Assembly (NCBI RefSeq): GCF_003265705.1
Contig: NW_020312859.1
Span: 824,744-888,743, forward strand
Length of the DNA: 64,000 nt
Direction: 5' to 3'
Origin: Callorhinus ursinus
Lineage: Eukaryota; Chordata; Mammalia; Carnivora; Otariidae
Notes under the pieces: model-generated
Databases searched by the model: none
What the model saw: the letters and a program-made list of their open reading frames with translations, nothing else
What the model was told of the DNA's origin: nothing
Shown here: piece after piece, positions 21,016-32,456 of the stretch
How the letters are laid out: every line of letters starts with the position of its first letter
How positions within the stretch are numbered: position 1 is the first letter of the stretch
Made by a program: the position numbers and the translations under genes

Positions 21016-23429
21016 TAGAAAACAACAAAAGCTACTATTTGGGTGCACTCTCCATTCTTGGATAACTTTTCACTTTTGCCCCATATTTTTTTGAAAATCC
21101 TTCATATTGGCCATGGAAGTCATTAGAGCAGGCCTTGAGATGGGTTGTTAGGTTTGGGGAGGAGCTAAGAACTTTTCTCTTTCTCGGTTCCCCAAAGCGA
21201 ATCACCTCATATTGCTGGGTCTGGACTTTGAGGTCTGCGCCGGTCCCCCTTCCCCGGACTCGGTGGGCAGGTGGTCTCTAACTGGGAGAGCCTCAGTGCT
21301 GGTGCGCCATCTTGTTGCCGGCTAGCAGCTGCCTAGAGACCTCTTAAAATGTGAGCTCCAGTGAGAACTTGCCTGACTCTAGGGGAGAAGGGGAGCCTCA
21401 TCGAATGGCCTTCCAAGTGGCTTCCCGTGTAAAAGAGACAGCTGAGTGACACCAATTTGCCCCATCAACTGCCCCTATCAATTTGTGGGACCCAGGACAA
21501 CTGTACAAAGGAGCCCACTTTCTATATGTCTAAATATCAGAATTTTAAATCAAATGTGTCCTAGCCTCCTGCTTTTACAAATATACCTTCATGCTGACCT
21601 AGAGTGCCAGGTTCAGGGACTCAGGTTTAGAATTCTTGGGCTTCTCCATGTTCTGGTTGGAATGTCGCCCAGCCTCTAGCCCACCTTCCTTTTCTTTCTA
21701 CCTCCAGCTCCATCCTACTATGAGGGGCTCTGTGCACACGTGTTTGCACTTGCCAGCCAGTGTGTCCAAGCTCTGTCCCACCCCGTTGGCCCCCCCTGGG
21801 GCTGCAGGGTGTGATGCAGTCTGCTCTGGGGAGGACACCTGTGTGATAGAAGCTCAAACAACCCTAGGGTGCATGGTGTGGGAGACAGAATATGGACCTT
21901 GGGTGCACATCCCCTTAGCCTCACTGACTGCTCCCCTATGGAGAGGGCACAGCCAAAGGAGGGCCAGTTGGGGGCTTTGTGGCCACTCTAGTTTTAGTTG
22001 AACCAGCCCTTCCCAAATGGCAATGGACAAGTGGCCAAAGAGATTCCTTAGGGAAGCAGATAATAGGAGTAAGTCAAGCACAGGAAGGGGGCAGAGTTCA
22101 CATTCCTCCCCCTCAAGGAACTTGGTAAAGCCACATACTTAATCCAGGCCTTTAAGATAAAGGTGGCAGTCAAAAAATGAAAGAGAAAAAGGATTGTTTT
22201 TAAAAGAAAATCGGACTGTGGGGAGAACATTTTTGGAAAACAGATGTTTAAAAATATTCTTGTAAGGGCTTATTGTTGACATATTTACATTATTCAAAAA
22301 GATGTACATCTCTTATAGAAATGCTCGAAACTGCATACACTTCAAAGACCTGGAAACAGAATTTTCTAATTCTTTCTAATTAAAATCACCACAAACTAGC
22401 ATTTCAGTGGATTTTAAACTCATGTGTTAAAGGTGTAAAAATTCAATATTTTTCAATTAGTTCTGAAGAGAAATAGCTTCACCTCAGGGAAGATAGAGGT
22501 AACCAGACAGATTGCGACAAAAACCTTTGCAAAATTGGTGTGTGAAATTGAAAGATGGGAAGTATTTTTTTTTAAATAACTACAGCGAGTTGGAAGACAT
22601 CTTTATGAGGTTACTTTTTCATTTATGACAGCCATTCAAGTACTGATATACACTGTATCCTATAATTATAACCCAAGAATTTAAAAATAATGAGGGCTGT
22701 TTAATCATATTGTTTTCAATTTCAAGTAGTGATAATTTGCCATTGAATAATTTTTTTCGAAATAATTATTTTCATCACTTCCTCTTTACATTTTTTGTAT
22801 GCTTTACCACTCCCGGAATATGTTAATACAGTCGTATATGCATATAATGTCTAAGTAAAAAAATAAATAGGGGTGAACTGTTTCAAAATATTTTGCCCGA
22901 TCAGAAGTTGGGAGACCACTGATTGAGGGTAGAATGTGATCCAGGATAAGACCAAATGTGGCCTCTTTGTCATCGACACTTTGGCAGGTCAGTCTGAGAG
23001 TGGATGCTTTCTTCTTTTTCCTCTTAGACCTTTTCAAATAAATTATGCCATCTGCTTCTGGGGAAGGAGGAGGGGGGTTGTTAGTCCGGTGCATTCAGCA
23101 CTCAGGAGCCTCTGGTTTCTATTTCATAATCGGAGTGATGCAGGCAGCCAGAAGGCACATTTTGCTTTTGTTTAAACTCTTCATTTTTTAGGACTGATGT
23201 GAGGAATCCTGTTTACTCAGTCCCAAACAGAGAAGTCACTGCTGAGTGCAGGAGACAGCAAAAGTACCAAGCAGTGGTGAGCACGTTGGTGCTATGTGAG
23301 TGTTTGATAGCAGAGGTAACGGAGCTAGGAGTAATAATCACTCATCTACAGAACGCCCATCTGGCACCACATTGCCAACTCTCCGTGTGTTCAGTCCGCA
23401 TACCATCTCTCTAGGGTAAGAACTAGCAC
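21016..23429. other. Long unassigned unique stretch
   Basis: About 2.4 kb without recognised repeats: a moderately GC-rich part (21180-21350), an ordinary part, and an AT-rich part (22100-22880) with few CpG and several homeobox-like AT motifs. Open frames up to 121 residues on both strands overlap each other and show no protein family. Confidence 0.45.
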
Positions 23430-24175
23430 TCCAGTACTAAATTTTGCATTTTGAAATAATTTCGGACTCTTGGAAAAATTGCAGAAATGGTACAGAGAGT
23501 TCCCATATACTCTTCACCCAGCTTCCCTTAAGGTTAACAATTTTTTTTTAATGTTAACAATTTACATACAATAGTACAGTATCGATCTCTAATCTCAAGA
23601 AACTAACATTGGTGCAAGGGTAGTAACTAAACTATAGACCTTATTCAAATTCCACCAATGTGCCCACTCTTGTCCTTTCTCTGTCCCCAGATGCAACCCG
23701 GAAGCTACATTGCATTTAGATGTTTTGTCTCTTCATCTCCTCCAATCTGTGACACCTTCTCCATCTTTTTTGTTTTTCGTGGCTCCGACACGTGGATAAA
23801 TAGTGGTCAGTTATATCTTTCCACTTGGGTTAGTCTGATGTTTCCTCATGATTAGATTGAGGTTGTGAATTTTTGGCAAGAACACTACAGAAGTCATTTG
23901 CATCCTCAGGGCACCTTATCAGGGACTCCGCGATGTTGATACATCTTATTACTTGTGATGTTAACCTTCATCATTGCTCAAGATGGTGTCTGCTGGGCTT
24001 CTCCACTGTAAAGTTACTAGCTTCCCCTTTGTAATTAGTAAAGAGCTTGGGGTGATACTTGAAAGCTATGCAAGGATCTTGTTTCTCTGCAAATGTTCGC
24101 CTACTGATGTGAGCATTCGTGAGTGGATCTTGCCTGCATCAGTTATTACTGTGGTGTTTGCCTAATGGGGTTCAT
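23430..24175 (+). mobile_element. Ancient L1-type UTR repeat, copy 2
   Basis: This fuller copy begins AATTTCGGACTCTTGGAAAA and GAGTTCCCATATACTCTTCA, and continues through CTCCTCCAATCTGTGACACC and TGATGTTTCCTCATGATTAG. It ends near TTATTACTGTGGTGTTTGCC. Segments 23835-24085 align with 15345-15575. L1M-type assignment is from memory. Confidence 0.65.
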
Positions 24176-24199
24176 CCTCCTTTCATACATGAGGTGAAC

Positions 24200-24668
24200 G
24201 AGGCTCCCGGAGCTGGCTTGCCCAACGCTACAAAAACCATGACCCTACTCTGCTCAGAGTCCTGCCACGGCCTCCATCTCACTCAGGGGAAAAGCCAAAG
24301 TCCTGACAAGAGTCCCACAGACCCCACCCCCCAGCCTGACCCCTGTGAGGGCCCTGACTTTATTTATACCCCACTCTCCCTCCCTCCCTTTCCTTAGGCC
24401 ATAGTGGCTCCCTCGGTGTTCCTTTAAAATGTTGCCAAGTCTGAACGTTTGCACTGGCCGCTCCCACGGCCTGGAACATCCTCCACCCTATTCCCCCATT
24501 ACGTATGCATGTATGCAAATAGGTGTTATCGATTGCCTGTCAACCTTCCCAGCTCTAATCTCCGTGAGGACCGGGAGCCTGCGTGCTTTGATTACTGCTG
24601 TATCCCCAGTGTCGAAGATAGTGCTGAGACATAGTAGACTCTCAATAAACAGCTGTTGAGTGAATGAG
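24200..24668 (+). mobile_element. L2 LINE 3-prime region, plus strand
   Basis: TCCTGCCACGGCCTCCATCT, CGCTCCCACGGCCTGGAACA, GCTGTATCCCCAGTGTCGAA and ACTCTCAATAAACAGCTGTTG with a GAGTGAATGAG tail follow L2 order. The overlapping frames are spurious. Confidence 0.78.
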
Positions 24669-24869
24669 TAAGCTTCGGAACGTGAATGGAGAACCCAGGC
24701 ATATTCTGTTCACTGGCACCAGAAAAATGCAACTCAGACTGAATTCTCTCCAAAGGGAGATTCGAAGCCCTCCTAACTCCTGGACTACAGGTGAGGGGGG
24801 GAGATGCCTTTAGGACGCCGGCCTCGTTTCTCTATGGTCCTCTCAGTTGTCAGGGTCTTCCGCATGTTG
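24669..24869. other. Unassigned sequence
   Basis: No feature recognised. Confidence 0.35.
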
Positions 24870-25170
24870 GCTCATTCTTGAACGGCTGCCGCAAGAATCT
24901 CTAGAATCTTCCCTTTCCCTCTTCAGCTTGATTTTGCCTACAGAAGCCTTTACTCTCAGGTGAATCTTCCCTGTGTAATGGCCCCTGGCCCCAGCAGGCT
25001 TATATCATCCTCACCGCTAGCACTTCCAATGGAAAGAGAGGATGGATTTCTCTTTCCCAAGATTTCCAGTGAAATTCTGGGACTGAGTCTCACTGGCTCA
25101 GGTTGCATCAAATGTCCATCCTTGAACCAATGACTGTGGACAGAGGGACAAAATTCTCTGTTTGAGCAAG
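24870..25170 (-). mobile_element. Unnamed ancient repeat family X, copy 1
   Basis: It shares with 45815-46440 and 49205-49640 the order: CAGCAGGCTTATATCATCCT region, TCCAATGGAAAGAGAGGATG, then a CTTGAACCAATGACTGTGGA segment. Family identity not established. Confidence 0.5.
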
Positions 25171-25334
25171 GCCTGTGTCATGTGCTCATTCTTGGTCCTG
25201 GGTACATCCCCCACAATCCAGGGACTAATTTTGGTGAAAGAGGTTTGAAAGGAAAACTGCAGTTTCTAGAGGAAAAGGGATGTATGCCAGCTGGGAAAAA
25301 CTATTACCATTCTGCACATCAAATTGTATACACT

Positions 25335-25452
25335 GTCTCTGGTCACACCCACTGGGATTCTGCTTCTTTAGGTCTGGGGAGGGGTCCAGGCATCTGTAGT
25401 TTCAGGAAGCATGCCAAGGGGATTTTGATTTACAGCCGGCGTTGAGAATGAC
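25335..25452 (+). mobile_element. MER5-like hAT fragment
   Basis: CACTGGGATTCTGCTTCTTT, GGGTCCAGGCATCTGTAGTT, GGGGATTTTGATTTACAGCC and GTTGAGAATGACTGG correspond to the right half of a MER5-type element. Confidence 0.7.
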
Positions 25453-25589
25453 TGGTTTATGGCATTTGCTCTAACCTCCCTGGCATAAGAAGGGGGCCCA
25501 TTTTATAAATGTGATTCTAAAGTTTCTCAGTTGAAAGGCATCGACAGGAGTTCATATCCATTATGTTGAAAACTGTGGAAGGAGACATC
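25453..25589. other. Unassigned sequence
   Basis: No feature recognised. Confidence 0.3.
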
Positions 25590-26095
25590 TGTTAATTTGT
25601 GTGCTCAGCATCCATTCCTTCCCCCCACACAGGGGCCATCAATTTCATGCTCCTGCCTCTTCTACCGCTGGGCTGACCGTGTGACTCAGGAGGGCCAATC
25701 AGAGTCATCCGTCTCCCTGGCCGAATGTAGCCCTTGGTTCCAGAATGGGCACAGGAATCAAGTCAGGCCAATAAGAGCCTTTTCTGGGGCTTTGTTTGGA
25801 GTTCTGGGAAAGTGTTGCTCCATTTGGGAACACAATAGTGAGGATCATGTGAGCCCAGCACTGTTGACAACAGTGTTTTTCACAAAGTGGGAAGAGATCT
25901 GCATGTAAAAAAAAAACCAACCTAAAGGAAAGAAGAGGTGAGAGCCAGAGAGAAGAGGTGCTAGTGATGTGTTATTAGTGCCCTGGATTTGGCCGTGACT
26001 AAAGCTGACACAAACACTGGACTTTTCAGTTGCATGGCCTAACAAATTTCCTTTGTTCTGGTTAAGCCGGTTAGGGTTGTGTTTCTGTAACCAGA
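25590..26095 (+). mobile_element. Unnamed ancient repeat family X, copy 2
   Basis: Opposite orientation to copy 1. GAGGGCCAATCAGAGTCATC mirrors the reverse complement of segments near 46205-46285, and the right end, TAACAAATTTCCTTTGTTCT then GGTTAGGGTTGTGTTTCTGT, aligns with 32270-32355. Family not named. Confidence 0.5.
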
Positions 26096-26359
26096 AGCCT
26101 AATTGAGCCCTAATTAACTTGGTACGAACTACAACCACTTCAACTTTAAGACCTGTTGATGAGGTAAAGACTGGCATGAGAAATGCCTTTTGAATTATGA
26201 AGGATACATCCCATATATTAGCATGACTATTACATGCAAGTGAACATGTATATTGAATGCCATCCATGTATAAGGTGTGGGGTGAGGCACAAGGGAACGA
26301 GTCAGGAGCATCTGAAAGATGAGTAAGACATGGTCCTGCCCTAGAAGCCTGTAAATGCT
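26096..26359. other. Unassigned sequence
   Basis: No repeat or exon recognised. Confidence 0.35.
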
Positions 26360-26555
26360 GTGTGGTCATTCTCAAACTCTGTGGTGCATAAAAATCGCAC
26401 GAGGGGGCTCAACCCCAGTTCTCTGGGTCTCTGTCCCAGAGATTAATTTAAGGTCTGGAGCAGGGCCTAAGAATCTGCATTTTTGCCAAGCCTTCCTTGT
26501 GCCTCCTCACCCTGCAGGTGATTCAGACCACACTTTGAAACTGATCTCGTGGGAG
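26360..26555 (+). mobile_element. MER5-like hAT DNA transposon fragment
   Basis: GTGGTCATTCTCAAACTCTG, GGTGCATAAAAATCGCACGA, AGCAGGGCCTAAGAATCTGC and CTGCAGGTGATTCAGACCAC follow a Charlie-type short element, diverged. Confidence 0.65.
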
Positions 26556-26559
26556 ACAC

Positions 26560-26965
26560 AGGGCAAAGGAAAGGAGAGCCAGGATGAGGCAGGGAAAAAA
26601 AATTTGAAGAAATGGGCCGACCATGTCTCCAATTTGATGAAAGACATAAACTCACAGATTCAGGGTGTTCAGGGAACACCAAGAAGAATACGGTTTGACA
26701 AAGGCCATATACTGGAGTCAGGCTGAAGAGCAAACCCTGAAAGCAGCAATAGGAAAACAGCATATTACATACGGGGGCAATGACTCGATCACTGTTCGAC
26801 CTCCCGTGAGAAACCACAGAGCACAGAAGGGAGTAGAACAGCATCTTTCAAATGATGAAAGAAAGAAAGGATAAAAGACCAACTTTCAGTATCGGTAATG
26901 GAAGAGGGAAAAACTGCTTGAAATACATTACTCGAGAAAATTACTTGAAAAACACAACTTTAAAA
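26560..26965 (+). mobile_element. Old L1M 5-prime/ORF1-region fragment
   Basis: GATGAAAGACATAAACTCAC, CCCTGAAAGCAGCAATAGGA, AACCACAGAGCACAGAAGGG and TTTCAAATGATGAAAGAAAG match an old L1 region before ORF2. The overlapping 123-residue frame is not a gene. Confidence 0.6.
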
Positions 26966-26975
26966 AAATGATGAA

Positions 26976-27115
26976 GGGGCACCTGGGTGGAGTGGGTGAG
27001 GGAGAAGCAGGCTCCCCGCGGAGCAGGGAGGCCGATGCGGGGCTGGATCCCAGGACCCTGGGACCATGACCCGAGCCGAAGGCAGACGCTTAACGACTGA
27101 GCCACCCAGGCGTCC
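26976..27115 (-). mobile_element. Truncated Can-SINE with self-complementary ends
   Basis: The minus-strand body (GGAGAAGCAGGCTCCCCGCG to GAGCCACCCAGGCGTCC) is preceded directly by a plus-strand SINE head GGGGCACCTGGGTGG (26976-26990). The unit thus carries about 15-bp inverted ends and lacks the SINE tail. No target duplication is seen. It is probably a replication template switch or a deletion between opposed SINEs. Confidence 0.85.
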
Positions 27116-27130
27116 CTGCCCTATTCTTTT

Positions 27131-27328
27131 ATTTTTTTCTTTTATTTTTTTAAAGATTTTATTTATTTATTCGTGAGAGATAGAGACAGGGAGAGAGAGG
27201 GAGAGAGAAGCAGAGGGAGAAGCAGGCTCCCAAGGAGCAGGGAGCCCGATGCGGGACTCGATCCCAGGACCCGGGATCATGACCTGAGCCGAAGGCAGAC
27301 GCTTAACCATCTGAGCCACTCAGGCGCC
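27131..27328 (-). mobile_element. Can-SINE, minus strand, TSD present
   Basis: Oligo(T)-rich start, AAAGATTTTATTTATTTATT, G/A tract and GAGCCACTCAGGCGCC end. CTGCCCTATTCTTTT (27116-27130) and CTGCCCTACTTCTTTT (27329-27344) are the target duplication with one indel. It inserted immediately beside the truncated SINE. Confidence 0.95.
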
Positions 27329-27344
27329 CTGCCCTACTTCTTTT

Positions 27345-27689
27345 AAATACTGATTTTCTTCCTTCTGTCCATCTGGGGATCTGTGAAAAACAAATCTGAC
27401 TGAGTCCCAAAGACCTCTCCCATTACATTTGCACCTGTCACTGTGTACAGTGAGACCCTTCTGGCTAGCTGGGAGCTTCTGAACCTTGCCACTATCAAGA
27501 GGTTAGGCTGGGGAGGGCTTGGGTGGCTCAGTTCACTTGCAGACAGATAGAGCCCATGCTCCTGACCACAACACCATCCCATAATGTAATTTTTACTAAT
27601 GAGTATTTTACTTATGAGTATTCATAAATATTTACTTATGAGTATTATTTCTGAGGACTTATGAGTAATATTTACTTATGAGTATTCCT
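27345..27689. other. Unassigned sequence with short internal repeats
   Basis: ACTTATGAGTATT recurs four times around 27605-27690 (imperfect tandem). Otherwise no feature. Confidence 0.45.
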
Positions 27690-28300
27690 GTTTTCATAAT
27701 TTTACCACTTATGTACGCATCTATACAGAAAGTATAGCATTCTATTGCGTGTTTTAAAAACCTTTATAGGAGCACCTGGGTGGTTCAGTCGGTTGAGCAT
27801 CTCCCTTCTGCTCGGGTCATGATCTCAGGGTCCTGGGATCGAGCCCCACGTCAGGCTCCCTGCTCAGCGGCAAGTCTGCTTCTCCTCTCTCTCTGTGATC
27901 TCTCTCGCTCTCACTGTCTCTCAAATAAATAAGTAAATAAATAATTTTAAAAGTAAAAATAAAAAACCCTTTATAAAAGGCATTAGTTCAATAAGGACCT
28001 TCCTGAAACTTGCTTTTTATACTTACCGCAATGATTTTGAGATGTGTCTATTTTGATACATGGCCCTTCTTCTCTGCCATGTCATGTTTACTTGCAGATA
28101 GCAGTATATCATGTCCATTCTGCTGGACATTCACAGTCCTCCCCTGCCCACAGTACTATTTCACCATTAAGAACAGCGCTACAGCGAACATCCTCACGCA
28201 CCTGTCCTGGGGTGCACATCGCACACGCACCCAGGAATGGGCGGGACCGTGCACACCAGATAATGATTGGTTTCTCACCAGCAACTTTTGACAACTCTTA
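27690..28300 (-). mobile_element. Old L1M fragment, minus strand, split by a SINE
   Basis: Reverse L1 3-prime landmarks flank the SINE: GTATAGCATTCTATTGCGTG before, and CTTGCTTTTTATACTTACCG, TTTTGAGATGTGTCTATTTT, GGACATTCACAGTCCTCCCC and ACAGCGAACATCCTCACGCA after. Strongly diverged, and the 93-residue frames over it are spurious. Confidence 0.6.
27769..27961 (+). mobile_element. Can-SINE, plus strand, 13-bp TSD
   Basis: Head GGAGCACCTGGGTGGTTCAG, body CTTCTGCTCGGGTCATGATC, tail AAATAAATAAGTAAATAAAT. AAAAACCTTTATA (27756-27768) and AAAAACCCTTTATA (about 27962-27975) are the target duplication. Confidence 0.94.
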
Positions 28301-28499
28301 TTGCTCCACACACTTCTGAAGACTTGATATTGGTAAATAAATTATTTTATTTTATTGGATAACTTTAGAGTTAAAAAGGTAATCTTGAAGTTAAAAAAAA
28401 ACTTTTTACCTTTAGAAATATTCAGAACTTACTGTGTCATTGAATGATGCTCAGATAAGAGTCTAATCAGACTGAGAGCTTGTCGAGGCAGGTTTTTTT
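28301..28499. other. Unassigned AT-rich sequence
   Basis: No feature recognised beyond A/T runs. Confidence 0.35.
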
Positions 28500-29010
28500 T
28501 TTTTTTAAATCAACTTTAGTAGGGTATAATGTGCACATTTTAAGGTATAGCTTGATGAGTTTTGACAAATGCCTGTATCTGTGTAACTCCCACCACAAGC
28601 AAGAAATAAAGCATTTGCATAACCCCCCAGAAGTCCCTTGTGTCCCTGGCCTTTCCTGACCCTGGGAAACCATGGTCTGCTTTCTGTCACTACAGAGTAG
28701 ATTTGTCTTTTCTAGAATTTCAGATGCATGGAAGCCTGCAATATCTACTCTTTTGTATTTGGCTTCTCTGGTTCAGCATGTTTTTTAGATTCATCCATGT
28801 TATTGCATGAAACACAAGTTCTTTTTTATTGCTGAGTAGTATTCTACGGTACAGATATATCACATTTTGTGTATCCGTTCACCAGCTGATGGACACGGAG
28901 TGAGGCGGTGGTTCCACTTTTAGGCTATCACAAACAATGCTGCCATCGACATTTTTATGCAAGTCTTCGTGGGGACACATGCTTTCACTTCTTTTGGGTA
29001 AGCGAGAATG
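28500..29010 (-). mobile_element. Old L1M 3-prime end, minus strand
   Basis: TGCTTTCTGTCACTACAGAG, TAGATTCATCCATGTTATTG, TTTTTTATTGCTGAGTAGTA, GTGTATCCGTTCACCAGCTG and ACAAACAATGCTGCCATCGA are reverse-complement L1 ORF2/3-prime UTR landmarks in the right order, preceded by oligo(T). Confidence 0.82.
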
Positions 29011-30099
29011 GGGAATTGCTGCTTCATTTAGGGGAGGTTTGTGCTTAAGGCAAGGACTTGGAACTAGCTATGTTCATAGCAGCTTTGCCTAATACGGGAC
29101 TTACCCGGATTCTGGCGGGGAAACTAGTGAATTTTCCCCAAGAGAAAGAAGAGAGGGAAGAAAATGCAGAGGAAAGGTAGAAGGAAGAAACGAAGAGAGA
29201 AATACAGATCCTTGGACTTGTCATCCTGGCATTTCCCATTCTGAAACAGAATCCACACAAGAAAAGACAAGCATTTGATTCCTCTATTTATTAACTGGCC
29301 AGATAATGCAGGTGCAAGAAGGAGGAATATAGATCGTAGTCCAATAGGAGGAAACATTCTAAGAGAATGGTGAAATGAATTCTTAGAAAGGTTTAGGCAG
29401 AAGCTGGGTGACCATTGGGGGGAGACGTTGTGGGAGAGACTCACACCTCAAAAGGCGCTCGGACTGCAGAATGTTTTAAATCACTTGTGCCCTCCCCCCC
29501 AAATATCTGAATTATCACTTTTACAGATGTGTGGACAGGGTGAGGGGTCAAGTGTCAGGAAAGGCCAGGCGTCACTTGATTGCAGTTCTTGAATTAAAGC
29601 CCTGGGACCCTACTCTTGAGTAAAAGAGACTTCATGGCGTGGATATCAGGTGCTCATGGACTCAGGAGGGCTGCAGAACTGGGCGGGACCAAGGGCTCTC
29701 TGGAAGGAGGCAAGAGTGAACGGACGTGTGTCACTCTGAACTCAAATCCCAAAGAGGGAGATCCCACTTGTCCTAGCCTGGGTCACTGCTATGCCCTCTC
29801 CTAGGCTGGGGGGTCACACCAGATTAACAATGCCACTTGGTCCCTAAGACATGCCCAAGTGTCCTAGCGGGGAAGAGAAGCCATCGTCCTTGGATTGGAT
29901 ATGGGAAAAGAGATTAGAAAATCATTCATTCACTCACCCAGAAAATGTTTCATCTGGGCCTGCCACAGCCACACTCTGGGATGGCCATCTGGGCCAGACC
30001 CTGGTGGGGAAAATGAGGCCTGGCCAACAGGGCTCCCTGGCTGAGTTTGGCCACATGTGGAGGCAGGCAGTGGGTGCCCAACAACTTGCACTGCCCCCT
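29011..30099. other. Unassigned unique sequence
   Basis: About 1.1 kb. Frames up to 106 residues, none recognisable. An AG-rich patch lies at 29140-29200. Confidence 0.45.
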
Positions 30100-30200
30100 C
30101 TGCTCTGCTCCTCTCTAGCGGTGTGACCTTGGGCAAGTCACCTCACCTCTCCGAGCCTGTTTCCTCATCAGTGAAAAGGGAGTAAGAATCCCTACCTCCA
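30100..30200 (+). mobile_element. MIR fragment, plus strand
   Basis: GTGTGACCTTGGGCAAGTCA, then CACCTCTCCGAGCCTGTTTC and CTCATCAGTGAAAAGGGAGT, match the MIR core closely. Confidence 0.85.
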
Positions 30201-30504
30201 GAGGAGGGCCCAGTTTTGTGGAGCCTGAAGCTTAGATTTGGGGAGTCCTTCTTAACAGGGATGGAAACAGGTTTTACTTTTGTCCACAGCACAACACATG
30301 CCCTTGTGAGTTTATTTCAAGGGCCCTCCCAGGACTTTGGAAGCTGGCACACAACGGAGGGCCCTGAGGCTTCAGCTTCCGTAGATTCACGGTAAATCCA
30401 ACCTTGCTAACCTGCAGCGTTTTTCTCTTTATTTTCTTTTTTTTAATGATGAGATGAAATGAGGCCCATAAATAACTAAGTGCTGAGCCCTAGCACAGAA
30501 GTGC
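30201..30504. other. Unassigned sequence
   Basis: No repeat or exon recognised. Confidence 0.35.
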
Positions 30505-30720
30505 TCGTGATGAACAGCCAACAATTCCATAGCACTTGCCCTGAACCAGGCAACATTCTAAGCACTTGGTGGATCCCAACCTATTTAACCCTCACATTGC
30601 GTTTCTGAGGAAGGTGCAATTGCACACGCCATTCCGCAGATTAGAAAGTCAAGGCCCTGAGGGGAAAATGATCCATGCCCCGGCTCCAGCTGGTGAGTGA
30701 TCTGGCAGTCCGGCTCCGGG
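30505..30720 (-). mobile_element. MIR, minus strand
   Basis: TTCCATAGCACTTGCCCTGA, AACATTCTAAGCACTTGGTG, TTTAACCCTCACATTGCGTT and TCCGCAGATTAGAAAGTCAA follow the reverse MIR consensus order. Confidence 0.75.
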
Positions 30721-31619
30721 GTCCCTGCTCTCCACCCCTGGACTTCACGGCTCTTGTGGAGAGGCAGGGGGTTTTATTACCTTTCTTGAATATCATGAAC
30801 ATGCCCTATTGCAAGAAAGTCCCTAGAAGCAAAATGAGACGTTTATCCTGTAAGGTAGGTGAAAGCCCCTTTGGGACCCCAGAAGCCTGTTTTCTGAGGA
30901 TTGCACTCCTGGTGAAAGAAAACTCTTCTCCCCCAGGGAGGTCGTGTGAAAACGCTACCCCCAGCCCACATGCTGCACATGAGCTGCTTGCCAAAGTCCC
31001 AATTCCCCAACATGACACAGTGAACTCTGAACTCAATTAACTTCCGCCTCTACTTTACAGTGTCCCTGGCGGGAAAACCAGGGACAAATCCAGTTGTACT
31101 TTCTGTGCAATTTAACTACGCGTAGAAACAGACTTGCAGACACTTGTCTTAGGAGCGGAACTGAGGCTGGCCCCACAGGGTTCCTTCCGAGGTGGGATTT
31201 GTCCTCCCGCGGAGGACAGCTGTGACCCGCCTGCTGCAGGGTTAACGCTGCCCATTTTCTGGAAGCTTTGGGGCTTCTAGAAGCACATTTTTAAAAACTG
31301 CAGGCACATGGTGGGTAGTGGTTCTTGGTATGAGCAACCCCTTCTTTCAACTGAGGAATGAAATCGCTTGACTTAATCCTCGCAAAGAACATGATGAGCA
31401 GAGGGTCATCTGGTCCTGGACAAGCATCTCTGGGTTTTTACACCACTTAGAGGAGCGCATATGATCTGAATGGGTTTCACTGGAAAATGTGATCGCCAAA
31501 TTTCATGGTTTGCTCTAACGGGGCTGTTTTCAAGATGTGACCTTGAAAAGCAACGTTTCCCCTCTCTCCCCACTTCCCACAAGGCTGTTAACTCATCAAA
31601 TGTGAAGGCATTTGGGACT
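30721..31619. other. Unassigned unique sequence
   Basis: About 0.9 kb, moderately GC-rich. The 121-residue frame starting at 30675 partly lies in the preceding MIR and has no family features. Confidence 0.45.
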
Positions 31620-31905
31620 CTTCGTTCCCCTTCTTCAAACCCGGCAGTGGCTTCTCGCTGCCCTTGAGATTTCGATTAAACCCTGGGGCCAGCCTGTGGA
31701 GCCTGGCTTCCACTGACCTGGCCTCCCAGACCCACGCCTCACACTGTGTGGTCAGATGCAGTGCCTCACATCCTGAGCTTTCCCTTGTTCCTCCAAAGCC
31801 TCACAGGTTCTCTTCAATCTTCAGGGCCTCTGCCTGGAATGCTCCTGTCCTTCCTTCTTCCTGCAGAGATCAACTATATTTTCTGGCCCAGCATAATACC
31901 CTCTC
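31620..31905 (+). mobile_element. L2 LINE fragment, plus strand
   Basis: CAGTGGCTTCTCGCTGCCCT, ATTAAACCCTGGGGCCAGCC, TGACCTGGCCTCCCAGACCC and GGCCTCTGCCTGGAATGCTC are ordered L2 landmarks. Confidence 0.78.
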
Positions 31906-32029
31906 CTGGTAAAAGCATCTCAGTGTCCTCGGGGACTCACATTCCCCAGGTTCTGTCCACATAGTTTGGGGAGGTGTGACCAACCTAGAGGCATGAGCCA
32001 GGATCCACATCTGGCCAAACCAGAGTCAA
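31906..32029. other. Unassigned sequence
   Basis: No feature recognised. Confidence 0.3.
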
Positions 32030-32375
32030 CCTCAGGACTTGCGTGTGCTGTCGTCAGGTGTCTTTCTACTGGGGTTTTGAGCAGACAGGATGTCAGCCTG
32101 GAGATGCTTACGGACATCTTTGCCACCATGAGAAGGGACCCTGCTTGAAAATGAAGCCACATGGAGGAATGCAGATCCAAGAGATAGAGACAGCTTCCTG
32201 ATATCACTTGAGCATCTGGATCCAGCCATACCTGAAGGTAACTACTTAAGGACTTCCCATTTACATGGGCCAAATGTATTTCCGTTACATAGGCCAATGT
32301 ATTTCCCTGCTAGCTTAAAGCAACATGAGCTGAGTTTCTGTCAACTGCAACTAAAAAGTTCCTCAAGAATAACTT
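32030..32375 (+). mobile_element. Unnamed ancient repeat family X, copy 3
   Basis: GAGCAGACAGGATGTCAGCC, ACATCTTTGCCACCATGAGA, ATGCAGATCCAAGAGATAGA, CATCTGGATCCAGCCATACC and GAGCTGAGTTTCTGTCAACT form an ordered series. Its right end aligns with 26030-26090, and parts align to the reverse complements of 45900-46030 and 49300-49420. Confidence 0.55.
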
Positions 32376-32456
32376 TCCCTTTTATTTGATTCACTCTTGT
32401 TCATTTCTCGTGTATAGCATAGAGACTTCCCTGATTCTCAAGTGTGGGTTGGGTTT

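Noticed and set aside
21636..22001. Plus frame of 121 residues in GC-moderate DNA
   Set aside because: Minus-strand frames overlap it fully and no family or splice signal supports it.
25845..26375. 176-residue minus frame
   Set aside because: It largely overlaps an ancient repeat copy (25590-26095) and has no protein signature.
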